A DNA stretch of 64,000 nt from Nomascus leucogenys (taxonomy: Eukaryota; Chordata; Mammalia; Primates; Hylobatidae), in assembly GCF_006542625.1 (NCBI RefSeq), contig NC_044402.1, positions 27,807,553 through 27,871,552 of the forward strand, in the 5' to 3' direction. Position numbers and translations under genes: made by a program. The notes under the pieces are model-generated. The model was given only the letters and a program-made list of their open reading frames with translations, was not told the origin of the DNA and did not search any database. Below, piece by piece: positions 53,037-62,558 of this stretch (positions within the stretch are counted from its first letter, which is position 1; each line of letters starts with the position of its first letter).

Positions 53037-56000
53037 CTAAAAAAAAATAAATAAGCACTGTAAGGAAGGAAAGGCAATGTCTGTAAAAACATTCAAACTG
53101 AAAATCACTTTATTAGGGAGTCAGTATGAATAACCCAGGCAGTTTTTATTTGTCCATTGTTCTTTTGTTTTCTCCTCAAATTCCTTTTACCATCTTTGTT
53201 GATATTATGACTCCCTAACCCTCAATTAAAAATTGTAAATCAGGCCGGGGCAGTGGCTCAGGCCTGTAATCCCAGCATTTTGGCAGGCTGAGGCAAGAGG
53301 ATTGCTTGAGGCCAGGAGTTCAAGACCACCCTGCAACACAGCAAGGCCCTGTGTCATTAAAAATAAATTTAAAACTAAAATAGTACATCAATTTGGCCCA
53401 AGATCACATGGTGGGTAAGCCAAGATTTCAGCCCCAGCTTGCCTGATGTGAAAAGCAGACTGCTGGCCAGGCACTGTGGCTCACGCCTGTAATCCCAGCA
53501 CAAGGCAGGCAGATCGCCTGAGGTCAGGAGTTCGAGACCAGCCTGACCAACATGGTGAAACCCAATCTCTACTAAAAATACAAAAAAATATTAGCCGTGC
53601 GTGGTGGCGCATGCCTGTAATCCCAGCTACTTGGGAGGTTGAGGCAGGAAAATCGCTTGAACCCAGGAGGCAGAGGTTGCAGTGAGCCGAGATCGCACCA
53701 TTGCACTCTAGCCTGGACAACAAGAGCGAGACTGTCTCAAACAAAAAGAAAAGTAGACTGCTATGTCCACTGTGTTATATATCATGCTACCCATTAAAGG
53801 GTCATCTAGTACTTTCCTGGACCTTTTAAAACTGGGCACTCTACCAACGCCCCCCCCCCCCCTTTTTTTTGAGATAGGAGTTTCGTTCTTGTTGCCCAGG
53901 CTAGAGTGCAATGGTGCGATCTTAGCTCACTGCAACCTCTGTCTCCTGGGTTCTCCTGCCTCAGTCTCCTGAGTAGCTGGGACTACAGGCATGTGCCACC
54001 ACGCCCGTCTAATTTTTTTTGTATTTTTAGTAGAGACGGGGTTTCTCCATGTTGGTCAGGCTGGTCTCGAACTCCTGACCTCTGGTGATCCCCCCGCCTC
54101 GGCCTCCCAAAGTGCTGGGATTACAGGCATGAACCACCGCGCCTGGCCTACCACCCCACCATTCTTAACAAGCATTAAGGCAGCTTCAGTTACAAATCTC
54201 TCAAAGTCCCCATCATTCCACATTTATGATCTATTTAATTGATACATAATTAAATATTACCTACATGTATATATGTATCTGGTATAGAAATAAATTTACC
54301 TTTACTCCATCTATAATATGATTTTCCTGTTGTAGTACATTCCGAACTTCTTCTTCTGAAGAAAACTGAACCCAACCCAAACCTCTGTGAAAGCCAGTCG
54401 TCTTGTCCTAAAAATTCAAAATACAGGAAAAGATTAATCATGAACTTGAGAAAGTTTCCATGAGTTCCAAATCAAACTACCAACTTTTTCATCTGCCAAA
54501 AATCGGACTTTTTAATTTTAGTTTTTTTTTTTTTTAGGCAGAGTCTTGCTCTGTCACCCAGGCTGGAGTGCAGTGGTATGAACCCAACTCACTGCAGCCT
54601 CAACTTCCTGGGTTCAAGCAATCCTCCCACCTCAGCCTCTTCAGTAGCTGGGATCACAGGTACATACTACCATGTCTGCCTTATTTTTTATATTTTTTGC
54701 AGAGATGGGGTCTTGCCATCTTACCCAGGCCGGTCTCAAACTCCTGGGCCTCCCTCCGAAAGTGCTGGAATTACACACGTAAGCCACCATGCCCAGCCAA
54801 AAATAGGATCACAGACATTTATAAGTGTCAGTAACCTTGCTTTACACCCTTCCTGATTACCCAAGGCTAAATCCCTGTGTTGTTAAACTTCCTGTTTTCC
54901 TTGCTGCCATTAGAGAAGATACGGGTCATGAGCTTTCTGTGTCATTCTAGATGCAAACCATACTAACAGTAATAGCTAAGGGAAATTTTGATCAGTACTC
55001 TTGTTCTAAGCCTCGTTTCTAGAAACTAGATTAAGCCTCAAAGCCTTGTTGCACTCATTTCTGAATCCAGTCACCCTCACCACCACCACGACTATCATCA
55101 CATGTTCCTAATAAAAAACAAGAAAAGATAATATTTAGCCCTTACTCAACCTAGTTACAGACTTCTGGTTAATTTAAACAATTTTGCTACTTGTGCAAAA
55201 GTTTCAACCTATACATCACATACGGAAAGCAGATTCTAGAGTGCCTGGATGTACCCTGCCCCTCCAGCCCTTCAACAGAAATTAAGATGTCTAGTCCCTG
55301 TAGATGACAAACTGGTCCTCATTAGTCTCATTCAAGTTACGCTGTGCTTTGCCAAAAAAACCAAAATCTTACAATTGCTCCTTTACTTCAAGGGTAACTT
55401 TATAAGGATTAACCTAGAATATAGGGGAAGTTTCTGGTGATGTCCCAATGATCCATTCATTGTAGATACGACAATTTCTAAAGCATTCCTTTATTGTCAT
55501 GTGACCACTTCCACAGTCAAAGGCATTAAGAAATTTGTTTATATTAAAACATAGGCCAGGTGCAGTGGCTCAATCCAAGCACTTTGGGAGGCTGAGGTGG
55601 GTGGATGGCTTGAGGTCAGGAGTTCGAGACCAGCCTGGCCAACATGGTGAAACTCCATCTCTACTAAAAACACAAAAATTAGCCGGGTGTGGTGGCACAT
55701 GCCTGTAGTCCCAGCTATCTGGGTGACTGAGGAAGGGGGATCACTTGAACCCGGGAGGCAGAGACTGCAGTGAGCTGAGATCGCGCCACTGCACTCCAGC
55801 CTGGGCGACAGAGCAAGGCTGTCTCAAAAAAAAATAACTCAGTCCAGGTGTGGTGGCTCATGCCTGTAATCACAGCACTTTGGGAGCCGAGGTGAGTAGA
55901 CTGCTTGAGTCCAGGAGTTCGAGACCAGCCTGGGCAATATGGTGAAGCCTCATTTCTACAAGGAGTATACAAAAAAGGTGTGGTGGCACACGACTAGTCC

Positions 56001-59000
56001 CAGCTACTCAGGAGGCAGAGGCAGAAAGATCCCTTGAACCCAGGAGGTCAAGGCTGCGGTGAACGTGATTGTGCCACTGCACTCTAGCCTGAGTGAGAGT
56101 GAGACCCTGTCAAAAAAAGGAACCAGGATTTCCAACTGGAGTACAATGAATGGAACAAAAAATTTTTTTTGTCATATTTTATTTTGTTTTACCAACATCA
56201 AAGCCTTCTTTTATTTAAATCTAAGATCTATTCTTTGCAGGTCCTATTTTATTTATGGACCAAGAAAAATCTATTCATTTTTTTTGCAAGGAAATTTATT
56301 TAAATGCTCTTGAAAAAATTGAAGTTTTCATACTTACAGAAAATATTTCATGTCCATAATACATGTGCCTAACTTTTCTATTCAACTATATAAAGTTCCA
56401 TTGCATCAGTGACTTAATATCTAATCAATCCCAGTGATGAACATTTAGGTTTTTTCTTCTTACTTGACATTAAGCAATGCTGCTTTGGAATATTCTTGAC
56501 CACACAGTTCTGTAGGATAAATTCTTAGAAAAGTAACTGCTAGATCAAAGCAAATATAAATTCTTAACTTTGGTATTTTGCCAACTACACAACAGAACTG
56601 AAGGTACCAGTTGAACTTCTCAACATGAGTGCCAGATTCCCTACAACTTCACTGGCACTATATATAACTAATCTATTAGTCTTTGGGAGTCAAGTAACAT
56701 TAAACCAAGAATTAAGAATTTAAGTTCCTTTATGTTGTTATGTTACCACAGCCCTTACAGTGTTACAAGGAAAAAAGGGTTTCAGTGAAGTGTGTGTAAA
56801 CTCTATGTACTCAGATCATACCCTAAAAAAGCCCACAGAAAAATACAGCCCAGGATAAATTTATACGCTGATTTCTAGACCCTCACAAGAAAGCAAATAT
56901 AATTAATATAAAAAGTTTTATTAGTTATAAATCTAAAAAAGAAAATGGTACTCAATGAACATAAAACTTAAAATATCCTCTGCCAATTATTAGAAATCTC
57001 AAGTCCTTATTAGAATACTGTAGTAGGCAGAATTCTAAGATGGGCCCCATGATCTCCACGCATTCCCCATGTTACACCCTATCACCCTATATAATCCCCT
57101 CCCCTTGAGTGTAGGCGAAACCTGACTTGTTTTTTTGTTTTTTTTTTTTTTTGAGACGGAGTCTCGCTGTGTCGCCCAGGCTGGAGCGCAGTGGCACAAT
57201 CTCGGCTCACTGCAAGCTCCGCCTCCCGGGTTCACGCCATTCTCCTGCCTCAGCCTCTCTGAGTAGCTGGGACTGCAGGGGCTGCCACCACGCCCGGCTA
57301 ATTTTTTTGTATTTTTAGTAGAGACGGGATTTCACCGTGGTCTCGATCTCCTGACCTCGTGATCCGCCTGCCTCGGCCTCCCAAAGTGCTGGGATTACAA
57401 GCGTGAGCCACCGCACCCGGCTGACTTGCTTCTAACCAAAAGAATACAGCGAAACTAATGGGATGTCACTCCTGTGATTACGTTCTATATAAGATGCCAT
57501 CTTAAGCAGACTGGAGAAGCCCTTGCTGGCTTTAAAGAAGCAAGCTGCCATATTGTAAGACAGCCTACAGATAAACCAGGTAACAAGGAACTGCAGGGAG
57601 TTCCTAGGTGACAGCAGCTCCCAACTCAGAGCCAAAGGTCAGCAAGAAAAAAGACCTCAGTCCTACAGTTAAAGATGAATTCTAGCCGGGTGTGGAGGCT
57701 CACACCTGTAATCCCAGCATTTTGGGAAGCCCAGGCGGGCAGGTCACTTGAGGTCAGGAGTTCGAGACCAGCCTGGCCAACATAGCGAAACTCCATCTCT
57801 ACTAAAAATACAAAAAATTAGCCGGGCATAGTGGTGGGCGCCTGTAGTCCCAGCTACTCAGGAGGCTGAGGCAGGAGAATGGCATGAACCCGGGAGGCGG
57901 AGCTTGTGGTGAGCCGAGATCGCACCACTGCACTCCAGCCTGGGCGACAGAGCAAGACTCCGTCTCAAAAAAAATTAGCCCGTCGTGGTGGCACGTGCCT
58001 GTAGTCCCAGCTACTCAGGAGGCTGAGGCAGGAGAATGGCTTGAACCCAGGAGGCAGAGATTGCAGTAAGCTGAGACTGTGCCAATGCACTCCAGCTTAG
58101 GCAACAGAGCAAGACTCCATCTCAAAAAAAAAAAAAAAAGGAATTTTGCCAACCACATGAGGGAGCTTGCAAGTCAGTCTTTTTCCCCAGTTGACCCTTT
58201 GATGAGACACACCACAGCCCCAGCTGACACCTGGAATATAGCTATGTGAGACCCTAAGGAGAGGACCCAGCTAAACTGTGCTCAGCTGTGAGATATGTGT
58301 TGTTCTGAGCCATTATGCTTGTGGTATTTTGTTATACAACAATAAAAAAACGAACACAAATACCTATGATAAAGCTTTTTCACTTTTTAATCAGTATCAC
58401 TCAAAATATTATCAATAAAGACTGTAGGCTGGGCATGGTGGCTCACGCCTGTAATCCCAGCACTTTGGGAGGCCAATGCAGGATTGCTTGAAGCCAGGAG
58501 TTCAAGATCAGCCTGAGTAACATGGGAAGACCCCCATCTCCATAAAAATAAGCCAGCAGTGGCTCACACCTGTAATCTCAACATTTTGGGAGGCCGAGGT
58601 GGGCAGATAGCTTGAGCCCAGGAGTTTAACGAGACCAGCGTAAGCAACATGGCGAAACTCTAGCTCTACAAAAAATACAAAAATTACGCAGGTGTGGTGG
58701 TACATGCCTGTAGTCCCAGCTACTCAGGAGGCTGAGGTGGGAGGATCACCTAAGCCTGGGAGGCAGAAGTTACAGTGAGCCATGATTGCATCACTGCACT
58801 CCACCTGGAGTGATAGAGCAAGACCCTGTCTCTTAAAAAAAAGAAAATGAAAATTAAAAAAATTTTCCAGTCTGGGCAGTATGGCGAAACCCTGTCTCCA
58901 CTAAAAAATACCAAAAAAGTTAAATGGGCATGGTGGCACATGTCTGTAGTCCCAGCTACTCAGGAGGCTGAGGTAGGAGGATCACTTAAGCCTGGGAGGC

Positions 59001-62000
59001 AGAGGCTGCGTGAGATTGGGCCACTGCACCCCTGCAGGGGGACAGAGCGAGACCCTGTTGCAAGATAGATAAATAAGAATTTTTTAAAACACTTTAAGCT
59101 TTTTTTTTTTTTTAACAATTTTGTGAGGTATAGTGTATATTTTGTATAGTAAGTGTATATATTTATGGAGTACATGAGGTGTTTTGATATAGGCATGCAA
59201 TGTAAATTAAGCACATCATGGAGCATGGGGTATCTATCCCCTCAAGCATTTATCCTTTGACTTATGGGGTATCCATCCCCTCAGGCATTTATCCTTTGAG
59301 TTACAAATAATCCAATTACACTCCGAGTTATTTTAAAATGTACAATTATTATTGACCATACTCACCCTGTTGTACTATCAAATAGGTCTTATTCATTCTA
59401 TTTTTTTTTGTACCCATTAGCCATCCCCACCTCCCACCTACTTTTCCTTAATACTTACAAAATGCAGAATGCACCTTCTGACATGGCCGAACTGTGCAAA
59501 GTGTTCTTTCAGCTGACCTGTGTGGCAGAAGAAAACATTAAAAGTAGTTACTATATTTTGGATTCTCTATCTTAGACTGCAGAAAGAAACTGAAAGTGGT
59601 CCCAGGGTCACCAGATTTCTTGTGGACAGGAACTACTTTGCATTTCCTTAAAGGCTTTAAGATTTAGGAAGCAGCTATGGTACTGACTATAAAGCCATAA
59701 TGTACCAGACTTGGTGGTGAGGAGGGGAGATGGACAGAGAAGTTGTTGAGTTGGCTGCAGTCTCCATCCTCAGCAAATATCGAGTGTTTTCATCATGTCA
59801 GTTACTGTGCTATGTGGACTATGATCCCTGTGAGCAGATCACAATGAAGAAAAAGACAAATTATAATCCAGTGTGTTTCCAGGTATACTGAAGATTTCCA
59901 AATAAAATCCCAACTTACTGGTCTTTCACAATTTAGTAAAATGTGTTGAGTTGACCTCACCTACCCTACCCTTCCTGCCTTATTTCTCACTGCTGGCCCC
60001 TAGTTACTCTCTAGTACAACAAACTGAATTATCTGCATCTGTCCTGCGGATTACCCTCTTTGCATATGTTGTTCTCTCCCCCTCCATATGTTGGTAATCC
60101 TATCTCCCCCTGGCTAACTTATAACTATAACTATCCTTCAAGACCCAAACCAAATACATCCACTGAGTATTATTTTATTGGGCTCCTATCACAATACAAG
60201 ACAATGTACTAGCCCTGTGAGACTTCAAAGATTTAAAGTATATAATCTTAAAGACCAAAAATTACACGATCTGTTTCTCTTCTGAACTACAGTGCTTGTA
60301 CTTCACTGATTTACTTTTTATAATATCTATTTAGTTCTCCTAGTTCACCAAAACCTCACTGGTTCGACAACTGCCTAAATTTGTTCTAAGTCTCTTCATC
60401 CCCACCACTACACTGTAAGCTCCCTCAGCATATAAACCACTATGTTTACAGTGACCAATAAAGAGTAGGGGCTCAATATTGGCTAAATGAATAAGTAAAA
60501 GTCCACTAATCCTTCCAATAATCCACAGAGACTAAATTTTGAAGGGCTCTAATGGCTAAGTCAAACCAACTGGCAAGATCAAGGTCTCACAGAATATGAT
60601 ACTGGAGAACAAAATAATGTTAAACATATGTTTTATACCAGATAATTAAAGTCCTAGAAGACACTGATTTCAAAACAAACCAGCTCTGGAAGGTAACCCT
60701 CTTCCTAAATTGCCTAAAATGGTGAAGGAAAAACAGCTGCAAGCACCAAAAACAATGCCTACCACAGAATAGACACTCAAATAAATATTTGCTGAATCAA
60801 TGGAACAACCAAGAGAAACTGTTTCCAAGTTGTACATAATGCTGACTCTTTTTAAGGGTTTTAAACTAGCCCTTTATTGTCTGGAAACTTGCATCCGCAA
60901 GATGCTAATGAAAACTCCTCAGCCTTTCCATAAAGTTTCACAGGGCCTACGGGAGACTTTACTGGGCTTGGTCTTCAACAACCACATGTTTAAAAAAGAT
61001 GGGGCACAAACCAACCTATTTCCCATTCTACTACTCACATCTGAGCCACAAAAAACTAAGAAGAAACTAAATCTTGCTCCATTGTTTAAAGGGGCTGACC
61101 TGAAACATGAATATCTACAAAAAGAGTGACCACGAATGTTTACATGTTGGTAAGCAAATATAAAAACCTCATCTCAAAACTGCAGCTGACAAAAATCGAA
61201 GATGGTGAAAGATTTCAGAACTAATTATTCCAACCTTTATCTCTAGACTAGGCCTCTCCCATAAGTTTCAATTTTAGTTATCGTGAAAATAACTATCATT
61301 TGCTGAGTACTTACACTGTATCTAACACAAGTCTAAGAAGTTTGCATATAACCTCAATCCTCTCAACAATCCTATGAGTTGGGTATTGATTCCATTTTAT
61401 CGATGAGTAAACTGAGGCCCAGTTGTGAGCCCTTTTCCCATACTAACTTCAGTTATTCAAGTGATACAACGATTAAATGGCCAAGTTGGAATTCTAATCC
61501 CAACGGTCTAGCTTCGGAGTCCACTTCTCAGCCACAATGATATACAACCTTTGTCCAATTGCCTGACGGAAACCTCACAAGTTTCTCAAAGTCAACACAT
61601 TCAAACTTTACTCATCTTCTCTTGGCCTGCTCCTAACTTCTAAACAAGCAATTCACCAATACTAAAAACCCAGAAATCATTCCTCCCTTTCATTTATTCC
61701 GTACACTTCTCCCACTTAAGCCATCACGAAACGGCATCTAATTTGCTTTTAAAACAATGCATCTGACCACCATCCTTCTACCATCGCCCTAATTCAGGTC
61801 CTCACGTTTTAAGTAAGTTAATGAAATTGCTTTTTAGCTCCTCTGCACGCCTACAATCTTGCCACCTTGAATCCATCCTCCACACTACAGTCAAAATTAT
61901 CCCTTCTAAATTGTAAATCTTGATTATCAAGTAATAAATCTTTACACCAAATCACTCCTAAAGGCAAGAGCCGGTGCATTCGTGACCCCAAAAGCTCAAC

Positions 62001-62269
62001 GGACATCTCTAAACGGTTAACTGCAAACAAAATTTCTTTCTGCTCACTTGCATGCTCAGGAGCAGTCTCCTAATTAAGCCACCATGCTGACTTAAGTACC
62101 CTGCAAAAACCAGAAGCTTTGAGGATCACTTGGACCTAAAAATTCCACTACTTCCACATCTCCATCACTCACTCGACGCCGCAGTCCAAGGAATTCTTCT
62201 CACAAAAACAACCGGCCGATTGATATTTCTACGCAGCGCCACAACACCTCTCGCTGCTGAAGCAGCCAT
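52971..62269 (-). CDS. SLIRP: SLIRP, SRA stem-loop-interacting RNA-binding protein, complete spliced CDS
   Basis: Four minus-strand exons, 62269-62173, 59517-59459, 54407-54300 and 53036-52971, join in frame to 109 residues plus TGA, the known length. All introns are GT-AG. The N-terminus MAASAARGVVALRRNINRPV is Arg/Ala-rich with no acidic residues, as expected for a mitochondrial presequence. One RRM follows: RNP2 VFVRRI at 21-26 and RNP1 RGLGWVQF at 60-67. The tail ends DDEEKDF. In mammals SLIRP pairs with LRPPRC in the mitochondrial matrix, stabilises mRNAs and also represses nuclear receptors through SRA RNA. Compared with the human protein as I recall it there are about a dozen substitutions (for example His at 51 in CILHFDK). 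The frame is intact and no splice site is broken, so it looks functional. Confidence 0.96.
53037..53243 (-). other. SLIRP: SLIRP intron 3, proximal part
   Basis: No repeat; contains the exon 4 acceptor tract. Confidence 0.45.
53244..53375 (+). mobile_element. Alu left arm
   Basis: Sense arm ending CTGTGTCATTAAAAATAAAT. Confidence 0.85.
53465..53755 (+). mobile_element. Alu
   Basis: Sense Alu with a 10-bp deletion near CCCAGCACAAGGCAGGC; flanks AGCAGACTGCT/AGTAGACTGCT. Confidence 0.94.
53850..53870. repeat. C13 T8 homopolymer pair
   Basis: Thirteen Cs followed directly by eight Ts at the head of an antisense Alu. Confidence 0.95.
53863..54148 (-). mobile_element. Alu
   Basis: Antisense Alu ending 150 bp from SLIRP exon 3. 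Confidence 0.94.
54300..54407 (-). CDS. SLIRP: SLIRP coding exon 3 (RNP1)
   Basis: 108 nt, residues 53-88, containing RNP1 RGLGWVQF and ending GGAGTAAAG before donor GTAAAT. Acceptor TGAATTTTTAG. Exactly 36 codons, so skipping would stay in frame but remove RNP1. Confidence 0.97.
54522..54798 (-). mobile_element. Alu (old)
   Basis: Antisense old-type Alu. Confidence 0.92.
54799..55553. other. SLIRP: SLIRP intron 2, unassigned
   Basis: No repeat or exon-like signal recognised. Confidence 0.4.
55554..55834 (+). mobile_element. Alu
   Basis: Sense Alu lacking about 12 bp after GGCTCAATCC. Confidence 0.93.
55844..56119 (+). mobile_element. Alu (old)
   Basis: Sense old-type Alu right behind the previous one. 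Confidence 0.92.
56340..56690. mobile_element. Old L1M-type fragment
   Basis: GATGAACATTTAGGTTTTTT, TAGGATAAATTCTTAGAAAA and AACTGCTAGATCAAAGCAAA match the old repeat class of 22667-23168. Confidence 0.55.
57131..57420 (-). mobile_element. AluY, Old World monkey (AluYRa-like), 12-nt deletion
   Basis: Third copy with the same gap (CACCGTG then GTCTCGATCTCC, junction about 57339), TCTCTGAGTAGC and ATTACAAGCGTG. Flanks CTGACTTG (57122, 57421). Confidence 0.93.
57684..58140 (+). mobile_element. Trimeric Alu (dimer plus extra right arm)
   Basis: A full sense Alu to CCGTCTCAAAAAAAATTAGC continues directly into a second right arm (CGTCGTGGTGGCACGTGCCT to CCATCTCAAAA) ending in 17 A. It sits in the LTR-like element. 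Confidence 0.9.
58428..58550 (+). mobile_element. Alu left arm
   Basis: Sense arm ending CCCATCTCCATAAAAATAAG where the next Alu starts. Confidence 0.87.
58551..58850 (+). mobile_element. Alu
   Basis: Sense Alu starting GCCAGCAGTGGCTCACACC. Confidence 0.92.
58868..59080 (+). mobile_element. Alu, 5'-truncated
   Basis: Sense Alu starting mid left arm (CAGTCTGGGCAGTATGGCGA), ending CCCTGTTGCAAGATAGATAA. Confidence 0.88.
59105..59450 (-). mobile_element. L1 3' end fragment, touching SLIRP exon 2 splice donor
   Basis: AATTTTGTGAGGTATAGTGT, TACATGAGGTGTTTTGATAT and GTACCCATTAGCCATCCCC are the complement of an L1 3' UTR. It ends within 10 bp of the SLIRP exon 2 donor. Confidence 0.8.
59227..59304. 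repeat. 39-bp tandem duplication
   Basis: GGGGTATCTATCCCCTCAAG and GGGGTATCCATCCCCTCAGG start two 39-bp copies with a few mismatches inside the L1 fragment. Confidence 0.92.
59459..59517 (-). CDS. SLIRP: SLIRP coding exon 2
   Basis: 59 nt, residues 33-52 (QLKEHFAQFGHVRRCILHF), the first RRM helix and second strand. Acceptor TTCTGCCACACAG, donor GTAAGT. It was too short to show as an open frame and was found by matching the SLIRP protein. Confidence 0.96.
59518..59989 (-). other. SLIRP: SLIRP intron 1, near exon 2, unassigned
   Basis: No repeat recognised. Confidence 0.4.
59990..60490 (+). mobile_element. L2 fragment
   Basis: Sense L2: CTATCCTTCAAGACCCAAAC, CTACACTGTAAGCTCCCTCA, GGGCTCAATATTGGCTAAAT. 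Confidence 0.65.
60491..61289. other. SLIRP intron 1, unassigned
   Basis: Holds a 109-codon + frame at 60800-61129 of no recognisable family; no repeat assigned. Confidence 0.35.
61290..61550 (-). repeat. MIR
   Basis: CATTTGCTGAGTACTTACAC, ATCGATGAGTAAACTGAGGC: antisense MIR, nearly full length. Confidence 0.82.
61620..61990 (+). mobile_element. L2 fragment
   Basis: AGAAATCATTCCTCCCTTTC, CATCGCCCTAATTCAGGTCC, CCACACTACAGTCAAAATTA, CCAAATCACTCCTAAAG: sense L2. Confidence 0.65.
62173..62269 (-). CDS. SLIRP: SLIRP coding exon 1
   Basis: 97 nt encoding residues 1-32 plus one base of Ser33, followed by donor GTGAGT. It holds the mitochondrial targeting region and the first RRM strand (VFVRRIPW). 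The ATG lies in AAAGATGGCTGC. Confidence 0.96.
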
Positions 62270-62375
62270 CTTTAGACTAAAGCACCTCCTCGAGCTGAGG
62301 CCGCGGCCCCGGAAAAAATTTCCGGATCCGGAACACGGAGAATCTGCTTCCGGATCAGAGGGTACAGGCCGCGAG
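62270..62375. promoter_or_regulatory. Divergent SLIRP/ALKBH1 promoter
   Basis: Only 106 bp separate the SLIRP ATG (-) from the ALKBH1 ATG (+). The gap is GC-rich, has no TATA box and carries ETS-type GGAA cores at 62309-62314, 62320-62333 (two, as a palindrome) and 62348-62353. This is typical of shared housekeeping promoters for nuclear-encoded mitochondrial proteins. Confidence 0.88.
62320..62333. promoter_or_regulatory. 14-bp palindromic ETS double site
   Basis: TTCCGGATCCGGAA is a perfect palindrome made of two facing CCGGAA ETS cores. Tandem or facing ETS sites recruit GABP heterotetramers. It lies about 50 bp from either start codon. Confidence 0.75.
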
Positions 62376-62558
62376 ATGCGGAAGATGGCAGCGGCCGTGG
62401 GCTCTGTGGCGACTTTGGCAACTGAGCCCGGGGAGGACGCCTTTCGGAAACTTTTCCGCTTCTACCGTCAGAGTTGGCCCGGGACCGCAGACCTGGAAGG
62501 GGTCATCGACTTCTCGGCGGCCCACGCAGCCCGTGGCACGGGTCCTGGTGCCCAAAAG
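62376..62558 (+). CDS. ALKBH1: ALKBH1 coding exon 1 (gene continues beyond the window)
   Basis: 183 nt give 61 residues from MRKMAAAVGSVATLATEPGE to GAQK, ending at donor GTACAG. This is the N-terminus of ALKBH1, an Fe(II)/2-oxoglutarate dioxygenase that acts on tRNA and mitochondrial nucleic acids. The catalytic HxD...H core is in later exons outside the window. Compared with the human protein as I recall it, Arg2 replaces Gly, Trp34 replaces Arg and Thr55 replaces Lys. Two in-frame ATGs (62376 and 62385) are available; I chose the first from the family start MGKM. The same frame is open upstream to 62130, but that segment overlaps SLIRP exon 1 and the shared promoter and is unlikely to be translated. 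Confidence 0.93.

Larger units (their letters stand above)
57013..58375. mobile_element. Old LTR-like element (MaLR type, tentative), split by Alus
   Basis: GTAGGCAGAATTCTAAGATG, GCCCCATGATC, then AGACTGGAGAAGCCCTTGCT, CAGTCCTACAGTTAAAGATG, and after Alus ATTTTGCCAACCACATGAGG and GAGACCCTAAGGAGAGGACC. Second copy of the family at 7265. No coding capacity. Confidence 0.4.

Noticed and set aside
60800..61129. 109-codon open frame on the + strand in SLIRP intron 1
   Set aside because: No family recognised and no conserved motif; chance frame in non-repeat DNA.
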